Positions 43,881 through 52,762 of a stretch of 64,000 bases of DNA are shown here, piece by piece. Every line of letters begins with the position of its first letter. Positions within the stretch are counted from its first letter, which is position 1. Origin of the DNA: Cloacibacterium normanense (GTDB taxonomy: Bacteria; Bacteroidota; Bacteroidia; Flavobacteriales; Weeksellaceae); the NCBI RefSeq assembly GCF_003860565.1, contig NZ_CP034157.1:1178001-1242000 (forward strand), in the 5' to 3' direction. A program made the translations under genes and the position numbers. Under the pieces are notes generated by a model. That model had not been told where the DNA came from. It made no database searches and saw only the letters and a program-made list of their open reading frames with translations.

Positions 43881-45659
43881 TTATTTACCTTCTTCCATTC
43901 TTTTCTTTAATTCTGCTAAAGCATCGATATCACCAAGTGTAGATTTTTCTTCACCTGAAGAAGATGCAGCTGGCTTAGATTCCTTTGCAGCTTTTTTCTC
44001 TTCATCTCTGAAGATACCAGTGTGAGATACTACTACTCTTTTAAATTCTTTGTTGAACTCGATTACTTTGAAATCAGCAGTTTCACCTTTTTTGATTTTA
44101 GAACCATCTTCTTTTTCTAATAATCTAGAAGGAGCGAAAGCTTCTACTTCAGCATCTTCGAACTGAACTTGAGCACCTTTGTCGAAAACATCTGTAGTTT
44201 TTCCTGAGTGAACAGTTCCTTCAGCATATTTAGTTTCGAATTTATCCCAAGGATTTTCAGTCAATTGTTTGTGACCTAAAGAAAGTCTTCTAGCTTCAGT
44301 ATCTAATTCTAGAACGATTACGTCTAGTTTATCACCTACAGCACAGAACTCAGATGGATGTTTGATTTTCTTAGTCCAAGAAAGATCAGAAATGTAGATT
44401 AAACCATCAATTCCTTCTTCTAATTCTACGAAAACACCAAAGTTAGTGAAGTTTCTTACAGTACCAACGTGTTGAGAACCAACTGGATATTTAGTTTGGA
44501 TATCAGCCCAAGGATCTGTAGAAAGTTGTTTGATACCTAAAGAAATTTTTCTTTCTTCTCTATCTAAAGTAAGAACTTGTGCTTCTACTTCGTCACCAAT
44601 TTTCACGAAATCACCTGCACTTCTTAAGTGAGTGCTCCAAGACATTTCAGAAACGTGAATTAATCCTTCTACACCTGGAGCTACTTCTACGAATGCACCA
44701 TAGTCAGCAAGAACTACTACTTTTCCTTTTACTTTATCACCTACTTTTAAGTCAGCAGAAAGAGCATCCCAAGGATGAGCTTCTAATTGCTTCATACCTA
44801 ATTGGATTCTAGTTTTCTCATCATCGAAATCAAGGATAACCACTTTTACTACTTGTCCGTCAGAAAGAATTTCTGATGGATGGTTAACTCTAGACCAAGA
44901 AAGATCTGTAATGTGGATAAGACCATCTACACCTCCTAAATCGATGAATACTCCGTAAGAAGTAATGTTTTTAACAGTTCCTTCAAGAACTTGTCCTTTT
45001 TCTAATTGAGCGATGATTTCTTTTTTCTGACCTTCAATATCAGCTTCGATTAACGCTTTGTGAGATACTACTACGTTTTTGAATTCTGGGTTGATTTTCA
45101 CCACTTTGAATTCCATAGTTTTACCTACGAATTGATCGTAATCTTTGATTGGTTTAACATCAATTTGAGAACCTGGTAAGAATGCTTCGATACCGAAAAC
45201 ATCTACAATCATACCACCTTTAGTTCTAGATTTTACGTAACCATTTACGATTTCTCCAGACTCGTGATATTCATTTACTCTATCCCAAGCTTTAAGCGTT
45301 CTCGCTTTTTTGTGAGATAATTGTAATTGACCAGATTTATCTTCTCTTCTGTCTACCATTACTTCTACTTCATCACCTACTTGTAAACCTTGGTTGTAAC
45401 GGAATTCGTTAAGAGAAATTACACCTTCTGATTTGAAATTGATATCTACAATCGCTTCTTTATCAGTTAATCTTACTACTTTACCGATGATTACATCAGT
45501 TTCAGAAAGATCATTAAGAGAACCTTTGTAGATTTCTTCTAAATCATTTTTTTCTTTTCTTGCATCAGCGTCAAGACCTGATTCAAAAGAATCCCAATCA
45601 AATTGTTCTGGTGCTACGTTTGCATTTAATAATGCTTCTTGGTTTGTCAATTCAGACAT
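43881..45659 (-). CDS. rpsA: 30S ribosomal protein S1
   Basis: A 592-residue protein with six S1 RNA-binding domains, seen as repeated blocks: VIGKVVRLTDKEAIVDINFK, GYVKSRTKGGMIVDVFG, EGTVKNITSYGVFIDLGGVDGLIH, GKVVVLADYGAFVEVAPGVEG, GTVRNFTNFGVFVELEEGID and a last degenerate one (TTDVFDKGAQVQFED). The acidic Ser/Lys tail is variable in the family. In Bacteroidota, which seldom use Shine-Dalgarno pairing, S1 is expected to matter for initiation. Own promoter with a ~115-base leader. Confidence 0.95.
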   Translation of the reverse strand: MSELTNQEALLNANVAPEQFDWDSFESGLDADARKEKNDLEEIYKGSLNDLSETDVIIGKVVRLTDKEAIVDINFKSEGVISLNEFRYNQGLQVGDEVEVMVDRREDKSGQLQLSHKKARTLKAWDRVNEYHESGEIVNGYVKSRTKGGMIVDVFGIEAFLPGSQIDVKPIKDYDQFVGKTMEFKVVKINPEFKNVVVSHKALIEADIEGQKKEIIAQLEKGQVLEGTVKNITSYGVFIDLGGVDGLIHITDLSWSRVNHPSEILSDGQVVKVVILDFDDEKTRIQLGMKQLEAHPWDALSADLKVGDKVKGKVVVLADYGAFVEVAPGVEGLIHVSEMSWSTHLRSAGDFVKIGDEVEAQVLTLDREERKISLGIKQLSTDPWADIQTKYPVGSQHVGTVRNFTNFGVFVELEEGIDGLIYISDLSWTKKIKHPSEFCAVGDKLDVIVLELDTEARRLSLGHKQLTENPWDKFETKYAEGTVHSGKTTDVFDKGAQVQFEDAEVEAFAPSRLLEKEDGSKIKKGETADFKVIEFNKEFKRVVVSHTGIFRDEEKKAAKESKPAASSSGEEKSTLGDIDALAELKKRMEEGK

Positions 45660-45777
45660 AATAAAAAAATTTGTATTCCTTCTTTTTTAGCTTTGGCATT
45701 ATGTGGATTCTAAAAAATACGGAAGATGTTAATTACTAATGTTTTACTTCGCCAAAACTACTTCCACAAAAGTGGTG
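45660..45777 (-). promoter_or_regulatory. rpsA leader, possible S1 autoregulation
   Basis: About 115 bases of leader follow the -7 box. The minus strand begins with a hairpin (CCAC-TTTT-GTGG) and ends in A/T-rich single-stranded sequence before the ATG. S1 is known to repress its own mRNA in other bacteria; here this is inference. Confidence 0.35.
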
Positions 45778-45785
45778 CAAAAATA
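45778..45785 (-). promoter_or_regulatory. -7 promoter box for rpsA
   Basis: The minus strand reads TATTTTTG, matching TAnnTTTG. Confidence 0.55.
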
Positions 45786-45915
45786 CAAACTTTTTACAAA
45801 ATAGCAATGGCTTTTTCCGCTAATTTTCAAAGAATTATTCCGCCTAAAATATACTTAATCAAGGTATTATTTAATGCATTATCAATAAGTTTCTGATAAA
45901 CCCAAACCTTTACCT

Positions 45916-45923
45916 TAAATTTG
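45916..45923 (+). promoter_or_regulatory. -7 promoter box for the RNA helicase gene (near leaderless)
   Basis: TAAATTTG matches TAnnTTTG and ends four bases before the ATG at 45928, so the mRNA should have almost no leader. Confidence 0.6.
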
Positions 45924-45927
45924 CCCA

Positions 45928-47235
45928 ATGGAATTACAACCAATTTATGAAAAACTGCAGATTCAGGAAATGAATCAAATGCAGAAATCTACCTTTCAAG
46001 CATCTGAAAACGAACAAGATATCATTTTACTTTCCCCAACAGGTTCGGGAAAAACGCTAGCGTTTTTGTTTCCAGTACTTAGAAATTTACAAAAAGATAT
46101 TTCGGGAATTCAAGCGATTATTCTGGTTCCGGCAAGAGAATTGGCACTGCAAATAGAACAAGTTTTCAAAAATATGGGAACCGATTTCAAGGTGACTATT
46201 TGTTATGGTGGTCACGATAAAAAAATTGAAATCAATAATCTTACCCAAGCTCCTGCTATTTTAATTGGAACACCAGGAAGAATTGCGTATCACCTCAAAA
46301 ATAATAATTTCGAGCCGAAAACCATCAAAACTTTGGTTTTAGATGAATTTGACAAAGCTTTAGAATTGGGCTTTGAAGAAGATATGAATTTTATTATCAG
46401 TTCTTTAAAAAATATCTCTCAGCGTTTTCTTACTTCTGCCACTGCGATGGATAATATTCCGAAATTTGTAGGATTAGAAAATGAAAAGACTATCAACTTT
46501 TTAAAATTAGGCGAAGCAAAACCTAATATTCAGCTAAAAAAAGTGATGACGATTCCAGAAGAAAAACTGGAAACACTTTTTAAACTCATTTGCAAAATCG
46601 GGAACAAAAGAACACTTATTTTCTGCAATCACAGAGATGCAGTGGATAGAATTTCTGAACTTTTAAGAGAAAAAGGCATCGATAGAGAAACCTTTCACGG
46701 TGGTATGGAACAAGACGAAAGAGAACGCGCTTTGTTGAAATTTAGAAACGATTCTACCCGAATTTTAATTACTACCGATTTGGCTTCCAGAGGTTTAGAC
46801 ATTCCAGAAGTAGAATCTATCGTGCATTATCAATTACCACCAAAAGAAGACGCTTTCATCCACAGAAACGGAAGAACTGCAAGAATGCATGCTAAAGGTT
46901 TTGCTTATTTAATTATGACTGAGGAAGAAAATTTCCCTTTCATTAAAGGAAATACGCCAGAAGAAAACATTACTGAAAATTACAGAATTCCTGCAAAAAC
47001 ACCTTTCCAAACCATCTACATCAGTGCAGGAAAAAAAGATAAAGTCAACAAAGTAGATATTGTAGGTTACCTTATCAAAAAAGGAGAATTGTCTAAAGAT
47101 GATATTGGCATCATTGAAGTAAAAGACACTACTTCTTACGTTGCAGTTGCCCGAAACAAAGTGAAAGATGTTCTGAAAAAACTTGCCAACGAAAAGCTAA
47201 AAGGCAAGAAAATAAAAATGGAAATTGCTTATTAA
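45928..47235 (+). CDS. DEAD-box RNA helicase, DbpA type
   Basis: A 435-residue protein. SPTGSGKTLAF is motif I (residues 36-43), PARELALQ Ia, GTPGRIAYHL Ib, SAT motif III, RILITTDLASRGLDIPE motif V and HRNGRTAR motif VI. Motif II reads VLDEFD instead of DEAD, so the fourth residue and neighbour differ. The C-terminal ~75 residues (YISAGKKDKVNKVDIVGYLIKKG to the end) look like the DbpA RNA-binding domain, which in E. coli binds hairpin 92 of 23S rRNA in ribosome assembly. Divergent from rpsA. Confidence 0.88.
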   Translation: MELQPIYEKLQIQEMNQMQKSTFQASENEQDIILLSPTGSGKTLAFLFPVLRNLQKDISGIQAIILVPARELALQIEQVFKNMGTDFKVTICYGGHDKKIEINNLTQAPAILIGTPGRIAYHLKNNNFEPKTIKTLVLDEFDKALELGFEEDMNFIISSLKNISQRFLTSATAMDNIPKFVGLENEKTINFLKLGEAKPNIQLKKVMTIPEEKLETLFKLICKIGNKRTLIFCNHRDAVDRISELLREKGIDRETFHGGMEQDERERALLKFRNDSTRILITTDLASRGLDIPEVESIVHYQLPPKEDAFIHRNGRTARMHAKGFAYLIMTEEENFPFIKGNTPEENITENYRIPAKTPFQTIYISAGKKDKVNKVDIVGYLIKKGELSKDDIGIIEVKDTTSYVAVARNKVKDVLKKLANEKLKGKKIKMEIAY

Positions 47236-47239
47236 AATA

Positions 47240-47270
47240 AATGCCAAAGATAAATTTCTTTGGCATTTTT
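47240..47270. terminator. Bidirectional terminator between helicase and SMP-30 genes
   Basis: AATGCCAAAGA and TCTTTGGCATT are perfect arms with T/A-rich flanks. Confidence 0.85.
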
Positions 47271-47280
47271 ATTTCGTTTA

Positions 47281-48180
47281 TTATTTAATTCCTGAAACAT
47301 TCATTTTCAAGGTGTAAACTGATTTTGAAGCGGTTATAAACAGAGTAGAGAAATTTTCGCCACCGAAAGTTACATTTGCCGTCCAATTTTCTGGCACAGA
47401 AATATGATGAATTTGCACTCCATTTTTATTAAAAACCGTTACTCCTTTTCCAGTTAAATAAAGGTTTCCTCTATTATCTAAAGTCATTCCATCTGAACCT
47501 AAATTGCAAAATAATTTTTTATTTGTCAATTTCCCATCTCCTTGAATGTCATACACATAAGTTTTATGAGCATCAATATCAGAAACGTATAATTTTTTCA
47601 ATTTCTGACTTCCTACAATTCCATTCGGTTGAGTGAAAGTATCTAATTTGGTAATTTTACCATCAGAATTTCTGTAATACAGATTTTTTTCAGGAATTTC
47701 TTGTTTAAAATTTTTCCAATAATCTCTTACATATAAAGGGTCTGTAAAGTAAATTCCGTTGTTTTCATCTACCCATAAATCATTAGGACCATTTAATCTT
47801 TTGCCTTCAAAACTGGTGGTTAACACTTCTGCTACTCCATCTTCGTTGATTTTCCAAATTTCTCCGTTTTCATCAGAACACGTCAATAAATTTCCTTTTT
47901 GGTCAAAAAAAGTTCCATTAGCTCTTCCTGTTTTATCTAGAAATTCTTCAATCTGATTGGTTTTCCAGTTCCAAACGTAAATTTTGTCATTGGGTTGATC
48001 TGTAAAATAAACATTTCCAAACGCATCAGAAGCAGGACCTTCTGTAAAACTAAATTGGCTGGAAATAAGCTCTATTTCTGCATTTTTTTGAACCAAATCG
48101 TTTGATATTATGGATTTTTTTGAAGAACAATTTACAATCAGTAAGAAAGCAAAGAAAAGTGCAGTGATTTTTTTAAACAT
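47281..48180 (-). CDS. SMP-30/gluconolactonase-like lipoprotein
   Basis: 299 residues from the ATG at 48180. MFKKITALFFAFLLIVNCSS is a signal with lipobox IVNC, so the protein is lipid-anchored. The mature part is a six-bladed propeller with FTEGPASDAFGNVYFTDQPN, KRLNGPNDLWVDENNGIYFTD, QPNGIVGS and SDGMTLDNRGNLYLTGKGV, the SMP-30/LRE pattern with its metal ligands. It probably hydrolyses a sugar lactone; the substrate is unknown. The seven-codon upstream extension is rejected because the lipobox signal starts at 48180. Confidence 0.87.
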   Translation of the reverse strand: MFKKITALFFAFLLIVNCSSKKSIISNDLVQKNAEIELISSQFSFTEGPASDAFGNVYFTDQPNDKIYVWNWKTNQIEEFLDKTGRANGTFFDQKGNLLTCSDENGEIWKINEDGVAEVLTTSFEGKRLNGPNDLWVDENNGIYFTDPLYVRDYWKNFKQEIPEKNLYYRNSDGKITKLDTFTQPNGIVGSQKLKKLYVSDIDAHKTYVYDIQGDGKLTNKKLFCNLGSDGMTLDNRGNLYLTGKGVTVFNKNGVQIHHISVPENWTANVTFGGENFSTLFITASKSVYTLKMNVSGIK

Positions 48181-48233
48181 GAGATTTAAATTTCTTGGCA
48201 AGTTACGATAGCGCTTTAAAACAAAAAAATTTC

Positions 48234-48241
48234 TATCTTTG
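48234..48241 (+). promoter_or_regulatory. -7 promoter box for the MerR-family gene
   Basis: TATCTTTG matches TAnnTTTG, 19 bases before the ATG at 48261. Confidence 0.55.
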
Positions 48242-48260
48242 AATTTCGATTTTATAGACT

Positions 48261-48608
48261 ATGAAACTCAATTTACCAGACAAATTATACTATTCTATAG
48301 GAGAAGTTTCAAAAGCTTTCGGTGTAAATGCTTCCTTAATCAGATATTGGGAGCAAGAATTTCCTATTATAAAACCTAAGAAAAACAAAAAAGGAAACCG
48401 TTATTTTACTCCAGAAGACATCAAAAATCTTAAAATCATTTATCATCTCGTAAAAGAAAAGGGTTATACTTTAGACGGCGCCAGAATTGCACTTACTACC
48501 AATCAAAAAATCAATGAAACGGTAGAAGTTTTAGACCGTTTAGAATTTGTAAAATCTGAACTTTTGAAACTCAAAAATTCTTTATTAGATAGAGACGAAG
48601 CCGTTTAA
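48261..48608 (+). CDS. MerR family transcriptional regulator
   Basis: A 115-residue protein. The winged helix is YYSIGEVSKAFGVNASLIRYWEQEFPIIKPKKNKKGNRYFTPED, the MerR helix-turn-helix with the R-Y/W-W-E-x-E block, followed by the coiled-coil dimer helix (LEFVKSELLKLKNSLLDRDE). The short length leaves no ligand domain. In flavobacteria this small MerR lies beside a helix-hairpin-helix gene, as here. Target unknown. Confidence 0.9.
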   Translation: MKLNLPDKLYYSIGEVSKAFGVNASLIRYWEQEFPIIKPKKNKKGNRYFTPEDIKNLKIIYHLVKEKGYTLDGARIALTTNQKINETVEVLDRLEFVKSELLKLKNSLLDRDEAV

Positions 48609-48639
48609 AAATTTTATTTAGTTTTTTTCTAAAAATTCC

Positions 48640-48647
48640 TATATTTG
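48640..48647 (+). promoter_or_regulatory. -7 promoter box for the helix-hairpin-helix gene
   Basis: TATATTTG is a perfect TAnnTTTG box, 16 bases before the ATG at 48663. The TTG at 48645 lies inside it. Confidence 0.6.
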
Positions 48648-48662
48648 GGTAAAACAAACACC

Positions 48663-49994
48663 ATGAAACCCAAATTACCTTTTGAAATAAGAAAAAAACA
48701 ATTCTATGCTCTCTCTTTACTCGGAATTTTCATTGTCATATTTCAATTAAGCTATCTTGTTTACAAAGGAAAACAAGAAACAAAATTCCCTGAAATTCAT
48801 TTTACAAATAGCAATGAACCTCAACTTTTTCTTACAGAATTTGACCCAAATCAACTTAATGAAAAGCAATGGGAAAACTTAGGTTTTACTGCCAAACAAG
48901 TGAAAACTATTTTAAAATATAAGGAAATTGTTGGCGGTAATTTCACTTCTAAAGAGCAACTGAAAAAGTGCTATTCTATCTCCGAAGAAAAGTTTGCAGA
49001 ACTAGAACCGTACATTCTTTTACCCGAAGATAATTCTAAAAATTCAAAGAAAAATTTTACAAAATTTGAGCATAAAGAGCTTCAAATTAAAGGTAAATTC
49101 AATCCAGACCTATATTCTCAAAAAGATTGGGAAAATCTTGGTTTTTCGGAGAAACAAGCTGCTGCAATCATTAAATACAAGCAATATTTAGGCGGAAGTT
49201 TTGTGAGTAAAGAAAAATTTAAAGAATGCTTCATCATCAGTCCTGAAAATTACCAAAAACTCTCTCCTTTCTTGCTTCTTCCAGAAAAAACACCCGAAAA
49301 TTTTGAAAGAAAATACCAAAATATAGCTTCCGAAAAACCGAAAATTCAATATTTTGAATTTGACCCGAACAGTTTAGATACAAATGGTTGGCAAAAATTA
49401 GGTTTTAGCGAAAAACAGGCTTCAGTCATTGTAAATTATAGAGAGCGAAATCTGAAAGGTAGCTTCAAATCATTAGAAGATATTAAAAAATGCTTTGTGA
49501 TTTCTGAAGAAAAATTTAATGAATTAAAACCTTACATTAAATTGAATTTGATTCAAAAAGCATCAGAAAATACAGCTCAAAACATTCCTGAAAAGGCCAA
49601 ACCAACCACTGATTTCAGTAAAATAGATTTGAATAAAATAACGTTTCAGCAACTTATAGAATTTGGTTTTGATGAAAAATCTGCTGCAAGTTTCATTGGT
49701 TTTAGAAATAAACTGGGTGGTTTTATGAAAAGTAGTCATGTTTTAGAAACGTATAATATTGACAAAAATTTAGCGGAGAAACTTATTAATATCTCTCCGC
49801 TAAATAATATGAATGTTCAAAAGTTTAGTTTATTAGATGCTCCCGAAGATTGGTTGAAAAACCATCCTTATTTCAGATATTATGCCAATAAAATCATCTA
49901 TTACAGAATTAGTTTCCCGAAAGAATCTACCATTTTTGAAAAAATGAAAGCAAAACCCGAAGATGAAGCTAAAATGCGATTGTATCTGAAATAA
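48663..49994 (+). CDS. ComEA-like helix-hairpin-helix repeat protein
   Basis: 443 residues from the ATG at 48663. An N-terminal membrane anchor (FYALSLLGIFIVIFQLSYLVY) is followed by at least four ~75-residue repeats of the form FDPNxLxxxxWxxLGFxxKQ, then IxKYKxxxGGxFxSKExxKKCFxISxExFxxLxPYI. The unit is a helix-hairpin-helix pair, a non-specific DNA-binding fold seen in ComEA. Known role of ComEA: binding incoming DNA at the cell surface. Four units plus a last divergent one (LLDAPEDWLKNHPYFRYY) is more than in common ComEA proteins. The stop TAA directly abuts the next, convergent gene. Confidence 0.82.
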   Translation: MKPKLPFEIRKKQFYALSLLGIFIVIFQLSYLVYKGKQETKFPEIHFTNSNEPQLFLTEFDPNQLNEKQWENLGFTAKQVKTILKYKEIVGGNFTSKEQLKKCYSISEEKFAELEPYILLPEDNSKNSKKNFTKFEHKELQIKGKFNPDLYSQKDWENLGFSEKQAAAIIKYKQYLGGSFVSKEKFKECFIISPENYQKLSPFLLLPEKTPENFERKYQNIASEKPKIQYFEFDPNSLDTNGWQKLGFSEKQASVIVNYRERNLKGSFKSLEDIKKCFVISEEKFNELKPYIKLNLIQKASENTAQNIPEKAKPTTDFSKIDLNKITFQQLIEFGFDEKSAASFIGFRNKLGGFMKSSHVLETYNIDKNLAEKLINISPLNNMNVQKFSLLDAPEDWLKNHPYFRYYANKIIYYRISFPKESTIFEKMKAKPEDEAKMRLYLK

Positions 49995-50780
49995 TTACTC
50001 TGCAACTTGCGCGGTGAGAAATATTCTCGCCATCTCTTCATTTAAATTATTACAAGAAGTAGAAGCAGCGCCACCATAAGTAATATTAGAATAATTGTTA
50101 GACAATTTAGGTAAATTATAAGCATATACTTTTACTACATGACTTCCTACAGGCAGATTTTCAAAGACGCCAGAAACATTGAATTTTTTCCAAAGACAGG
50201 TTGCATTGGTAGAATATCCATAAAATTTTCTCACGACTTTTAATTCATTATCTACAAAAATACCTACTGCAAATTGATAAGATGATGCATTGGATGTATT
50301 ATTAATCTGTGACATACCTTCTACGGTTACTAAATTCATATTAGTGGATTTAGTAATATTAATAGTTGTATAAACGTTTAAATCTGTCCAACCCGTAGTT
50401 CCAGAACCAATTGTAAAATTTGGAATAGAAGAAGGGAAATTGGTAATAGTAGTTTTCCCTGAAGAATTAGCAACAAAATTTTTAGTTACATCAATGACTT
50501 GTGCGGCGTCTTCTTGTTCATAAATTTTACTCCACTGAGAACCCGAATAGAAATTAAATTTACCTGTACTACTTTTATAAAAAGTCAAACTTTCTGTAGG
50601 TTGTGAAATCACATTTTCATTAGCAATTCTAGGCATCAAGAATCCCTTATCATTGTCTGCAATTTGTAAAACAGAGGAATTATCTGGTTCATTGTAAACA
50701 GATGAATTGGTAGTTATTAAAACTTGTGAAAAATTATAAATAGAGATAAATAATGCGATAAATAATAAATTTCTTTTCAT
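49995..50780 (-). CDS. Secreted protein, third of three tandem paralogues
   Basis: A 261-residue protein with signal peptide MKRNLLFIALFISIYNFSQ. The N-terminal part (DNSSVLQIADNDKGFLMPRI) is a short domain common to Bacteroidota secreted proteins, and a C-terminal beta-rich domain has two conserved Cys (ATCLWKKF and TSCNNLNEEMARI). It shares layout and motifs with the two genes upstream, from which it is separated by three bases. Function unknown; surface or matrix protein likely. Its stop codon abuts that of the helix-hairpin-helix gene. Confidence 0.75.
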   Translation of the reverse strand: MKRNLLFIALFISIYNFSQVLITTNSSVYNEPDNSSVLQIADNDKGFLMPRIANENVISQPTESLTFYKSSTGKFNFYSGSQWSKIYEQEDAAQVIDVTKNFVANSSGKTTITNFPSSIPNFTIGSGTTGWTDLNVYTTINITKSTNMNLVTVEGMSQINNTSNASSYQFAVGIFVDNELKVVRKFYGYSTNATCLWKKFNVSGVFENLPVGSHVVKVYAYNLPKLSNNYSNITYGGAASTSCNNLNEEMARIFLTAQVAE

Positions 50781-50783
50781 GAC

Positions 50784-51623
50784 TTAAAATTGATAGGGTT
50801 GATTAACAAAAATTGTACCGCTTAACTTAGCTTCATCATCTGAAATATTGGTACAGGATGCAGATGGATTTTTGCCTCCGAAGGTTATACTTAAACCATT
50901 TTCGGTAGAAGAAGTAGATCTATTTCTTATTGCAAATTTGAAAACATGTGAACCTACTGCTAGATTAGAAGCAGTAGCATAAATAGTAAATCCTCTATAT
51001 GTACAAGATTGATCAAAATCTATAGAAATAGGTTTAATATCTACAAGTTTATCATCTATAAAAAAACCAAAACTCGTCACCGCTCTCCCACTAACATTTG
51101 CATTATTTGCATGCACCATTCCTGTAATGGTAATGAGCAGTTGATTATTTGCTCTATCAATAGTAATATTTTTAGTAAGATTGGAAATTACAGTCCATGA
51201 AGGATTTGCAGTTATGTTTTCACCTATTGTATGATTAGTATCTCCATAAAATTCATTATTAGATTTATAAAAAGTGTATTTATTTTGAGATATTGCAGAA
51301 TAATATCTAGTATGATTTTTAAGATTATCTACGTTAGTATCACTTACAAAATAATCCCATCTAGTACCATTCCAAAAATAATAACCTTTTTTCCCTAGCA
51401 GATTATTATTGGTATTATATACAATTAGAGACTCCTTCGGATTATTAATTATAGAAGTGTCATTTTTACTGAGTAAATTAATATTTGGAAAACTAATTCC
51501 CATATTATTACTGTAAATCTCTAATGTAGATGATGGATCTGGAGTTTCAGTATTAATTCCTACTTGAGAAAATAATCCTAAGTAGAAAAATCCTGTGAGT
51601 AAAAAAGAGTATAGAGTTTTCAT
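50784..51623 (-). CDS. Secreted protein, second of three tandem paralogues
   Basis: A 279-residue protein with signal peptide MKTLYSFLLTGFFYLGLFSQ. VGINTETPDPSSTLEIYSNN is the N-terminal VGINT domain found in many secreted Bacteroidota proteins, and YFWNGTRWDYF follows. The C-terminal domain has SCTYRGFTIYA and ITFGGKNPSASCTNISDDE, the same two-cysteine pattern as its paralogues. No enzymatic motif is visible. Four bases separate it from the paralogue upstream. Confidence 0.75.
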   Translation of the reverse strand: MKTLYSFLLTGFFYLGLFSQVGINTETPDPSSTLEIYSNNMGISFPNINLLSKNDTSIINNPKESLIVYNTNNNLLGKKGYYFWNGTRWDYFVSDTNVDNLKNHTRYYSAISQNKYTFYKSNNEFYGDTNHTIGENITANPSWTVISNLTKNITIDRANNQLLITITGMVHANNANVSGRAVTSFGFFIDDKLVDIKPISIDFDQSCTYRGFTIYATASNLAVGSHVFKFAIRNRSTSSTENGLSITFGGKNPSASCTNISDDEAKLSGTIFVNQPYQF

Positions 51624-51627
51624 TTTT

Positions 51628-52434
51628 TTATTTTTCAGAAATTTGAATGTTTAGAATAGATTTATCCATACTACTATTGATATTATTACAAGAAGAAACT
51701 TTACTTCCATAAGTAATATACTCTGAAGAACTTCCAAAATTCACTCTACTTGTTGCATATAAAGCAATAGTATGATTTCCTGGCGTTAAATTATTAAGAG
51801 TAAAGAATACGTTATAATCATTAAACAAGCAATTTGCTGTTCCATAAATAATAAAGTTTTTCACCCCTGCTAGTTTTCCATCTACAAAAATTCCTATAGC
51901 ATAAGAAATATAGGTTAAAGAATTACCGGTAGAATTTACTTGTATGATACCACTAGAACTAACTGCAAGATTATTATTAGCAGAAAACACGCTAAAATTC
52001 TTTGTTAAACCAGGAATTAATTGCCAATCATGTACAGATGGTAACTCTCCTATAGTATAAGAATTTGCACCATTATAAGAGGTATCCGTAAAAGAAGAAG
52101 TAGATACCGCACTTTCGGATCTTGTAATTCCTAATAATTTATAAATATTAGAAGAATCTATGATAGGATTCCATTTATTGTCTTTCCAATAATAAAATCC
52201 TTTCCCGGTGTTTATATTATTGTTATAAACAAGTAAAGAATTTGCTGGGTTTAATATAGGTAAAGAAATATTAAGGTCTGTAATATTAACATTAGGTAAT
52301 AGAACACCTTTATTATTAGAGACGACCTTAAAAACTTCTGAAGGAGTGAACGTTTCTGTCCCTACTCCTACATGCTGTGCATTTACCATAGCAATAAAGA
52401 GTATTGCTACAGCAGAATATAGTTTTTTCATCAT
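51628..52434 (-). CDS. Secreted protein, first of three tandem paralogues
   Basis: A 268-residue protein starting MMKKLYSAVAILFIAMVNAQ, a signal peptide; either of the two Met codons could start it. VGVGTETFTPSEVFKVVSNN leads to YYWKDNKWNPI, then a C-terminal domain with NCLFNDYNVFFTL and ITYGSKVSSCNNINSSM. First gene of a three-gene operon. A hairpin (ATCAGA/TCTGAT, 52448-52466) lies in its leader. Function unknown. Confidence 0.75.
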   Translation of the reverse strand: MMKKLYSAVAILFIAMVNAQHVGVGTETFTPSEVFKVVSNNKGVLLPNVNITDLNISLPILNPANSLLVYNNNINTGKGFYYWKDNKWNPIIDSSNIYKLLGITRSESAVSTSSFTDTSYNGANSYTIGELPSVHDWQLIPGLTKNFSVFSANNNLAVSSSGIIQVNSTGNSLTYISYAIGIFVDGKLAGVKNFIIYGTANCLFNDYNVFFTLNNLTPGNHTIALYATSRVNFGSSSEYITYGSKVSSCNNINSSMDKSILNIQISEK

Positions 52435-52762
52435 TTGTGTGTTTGTGATCAGACAAGAAATCTGATGGTGTAAATCTAATGCTTTTTTGAAAAATACACA
52501 ATACGTAATTCAGCGTAATATAAAAAAGAATAGCTACAATAAATTGTAACTATTCTATAATCAAAACCAATAAAAACAATCTTTATTCTCCTTTATATAA
52601 GTCGAAAACTAAGATGTTCAAAACTTTTTTTAATAAGAATTTTAATATTACAAATATCTTTTTTAAATAGTAACTTATCAATACGTTGGATTACGTATTT
52701 TTTATAAACAATAAAAAAACCACCCAAAAAATGGATGGTTTTTAAATGATATTTTCAATGAA
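52435..52762. other. 328-base gap upstream of the paralogue operon
   Basis: AT-rich, no open frame. It holds a leader hairpin ATCAGA-CAAGAAA-TCTGAT (52448-52466), a second hairpin GAATAG/CTATTC (52529-52555) preceded by A6, TAGATTTA (complement of 52471-52478), close to a -7 box, and the endonuclease terminator at 52717-52741. Confidence 0.55.
52717..52741 (-). terminator. Terminator of the endonuclease gene
   Basis: AAACCACCC and GGATGGTTT pair with one mismatch; the minus strand continues with seven T. Confidence 0.7.
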
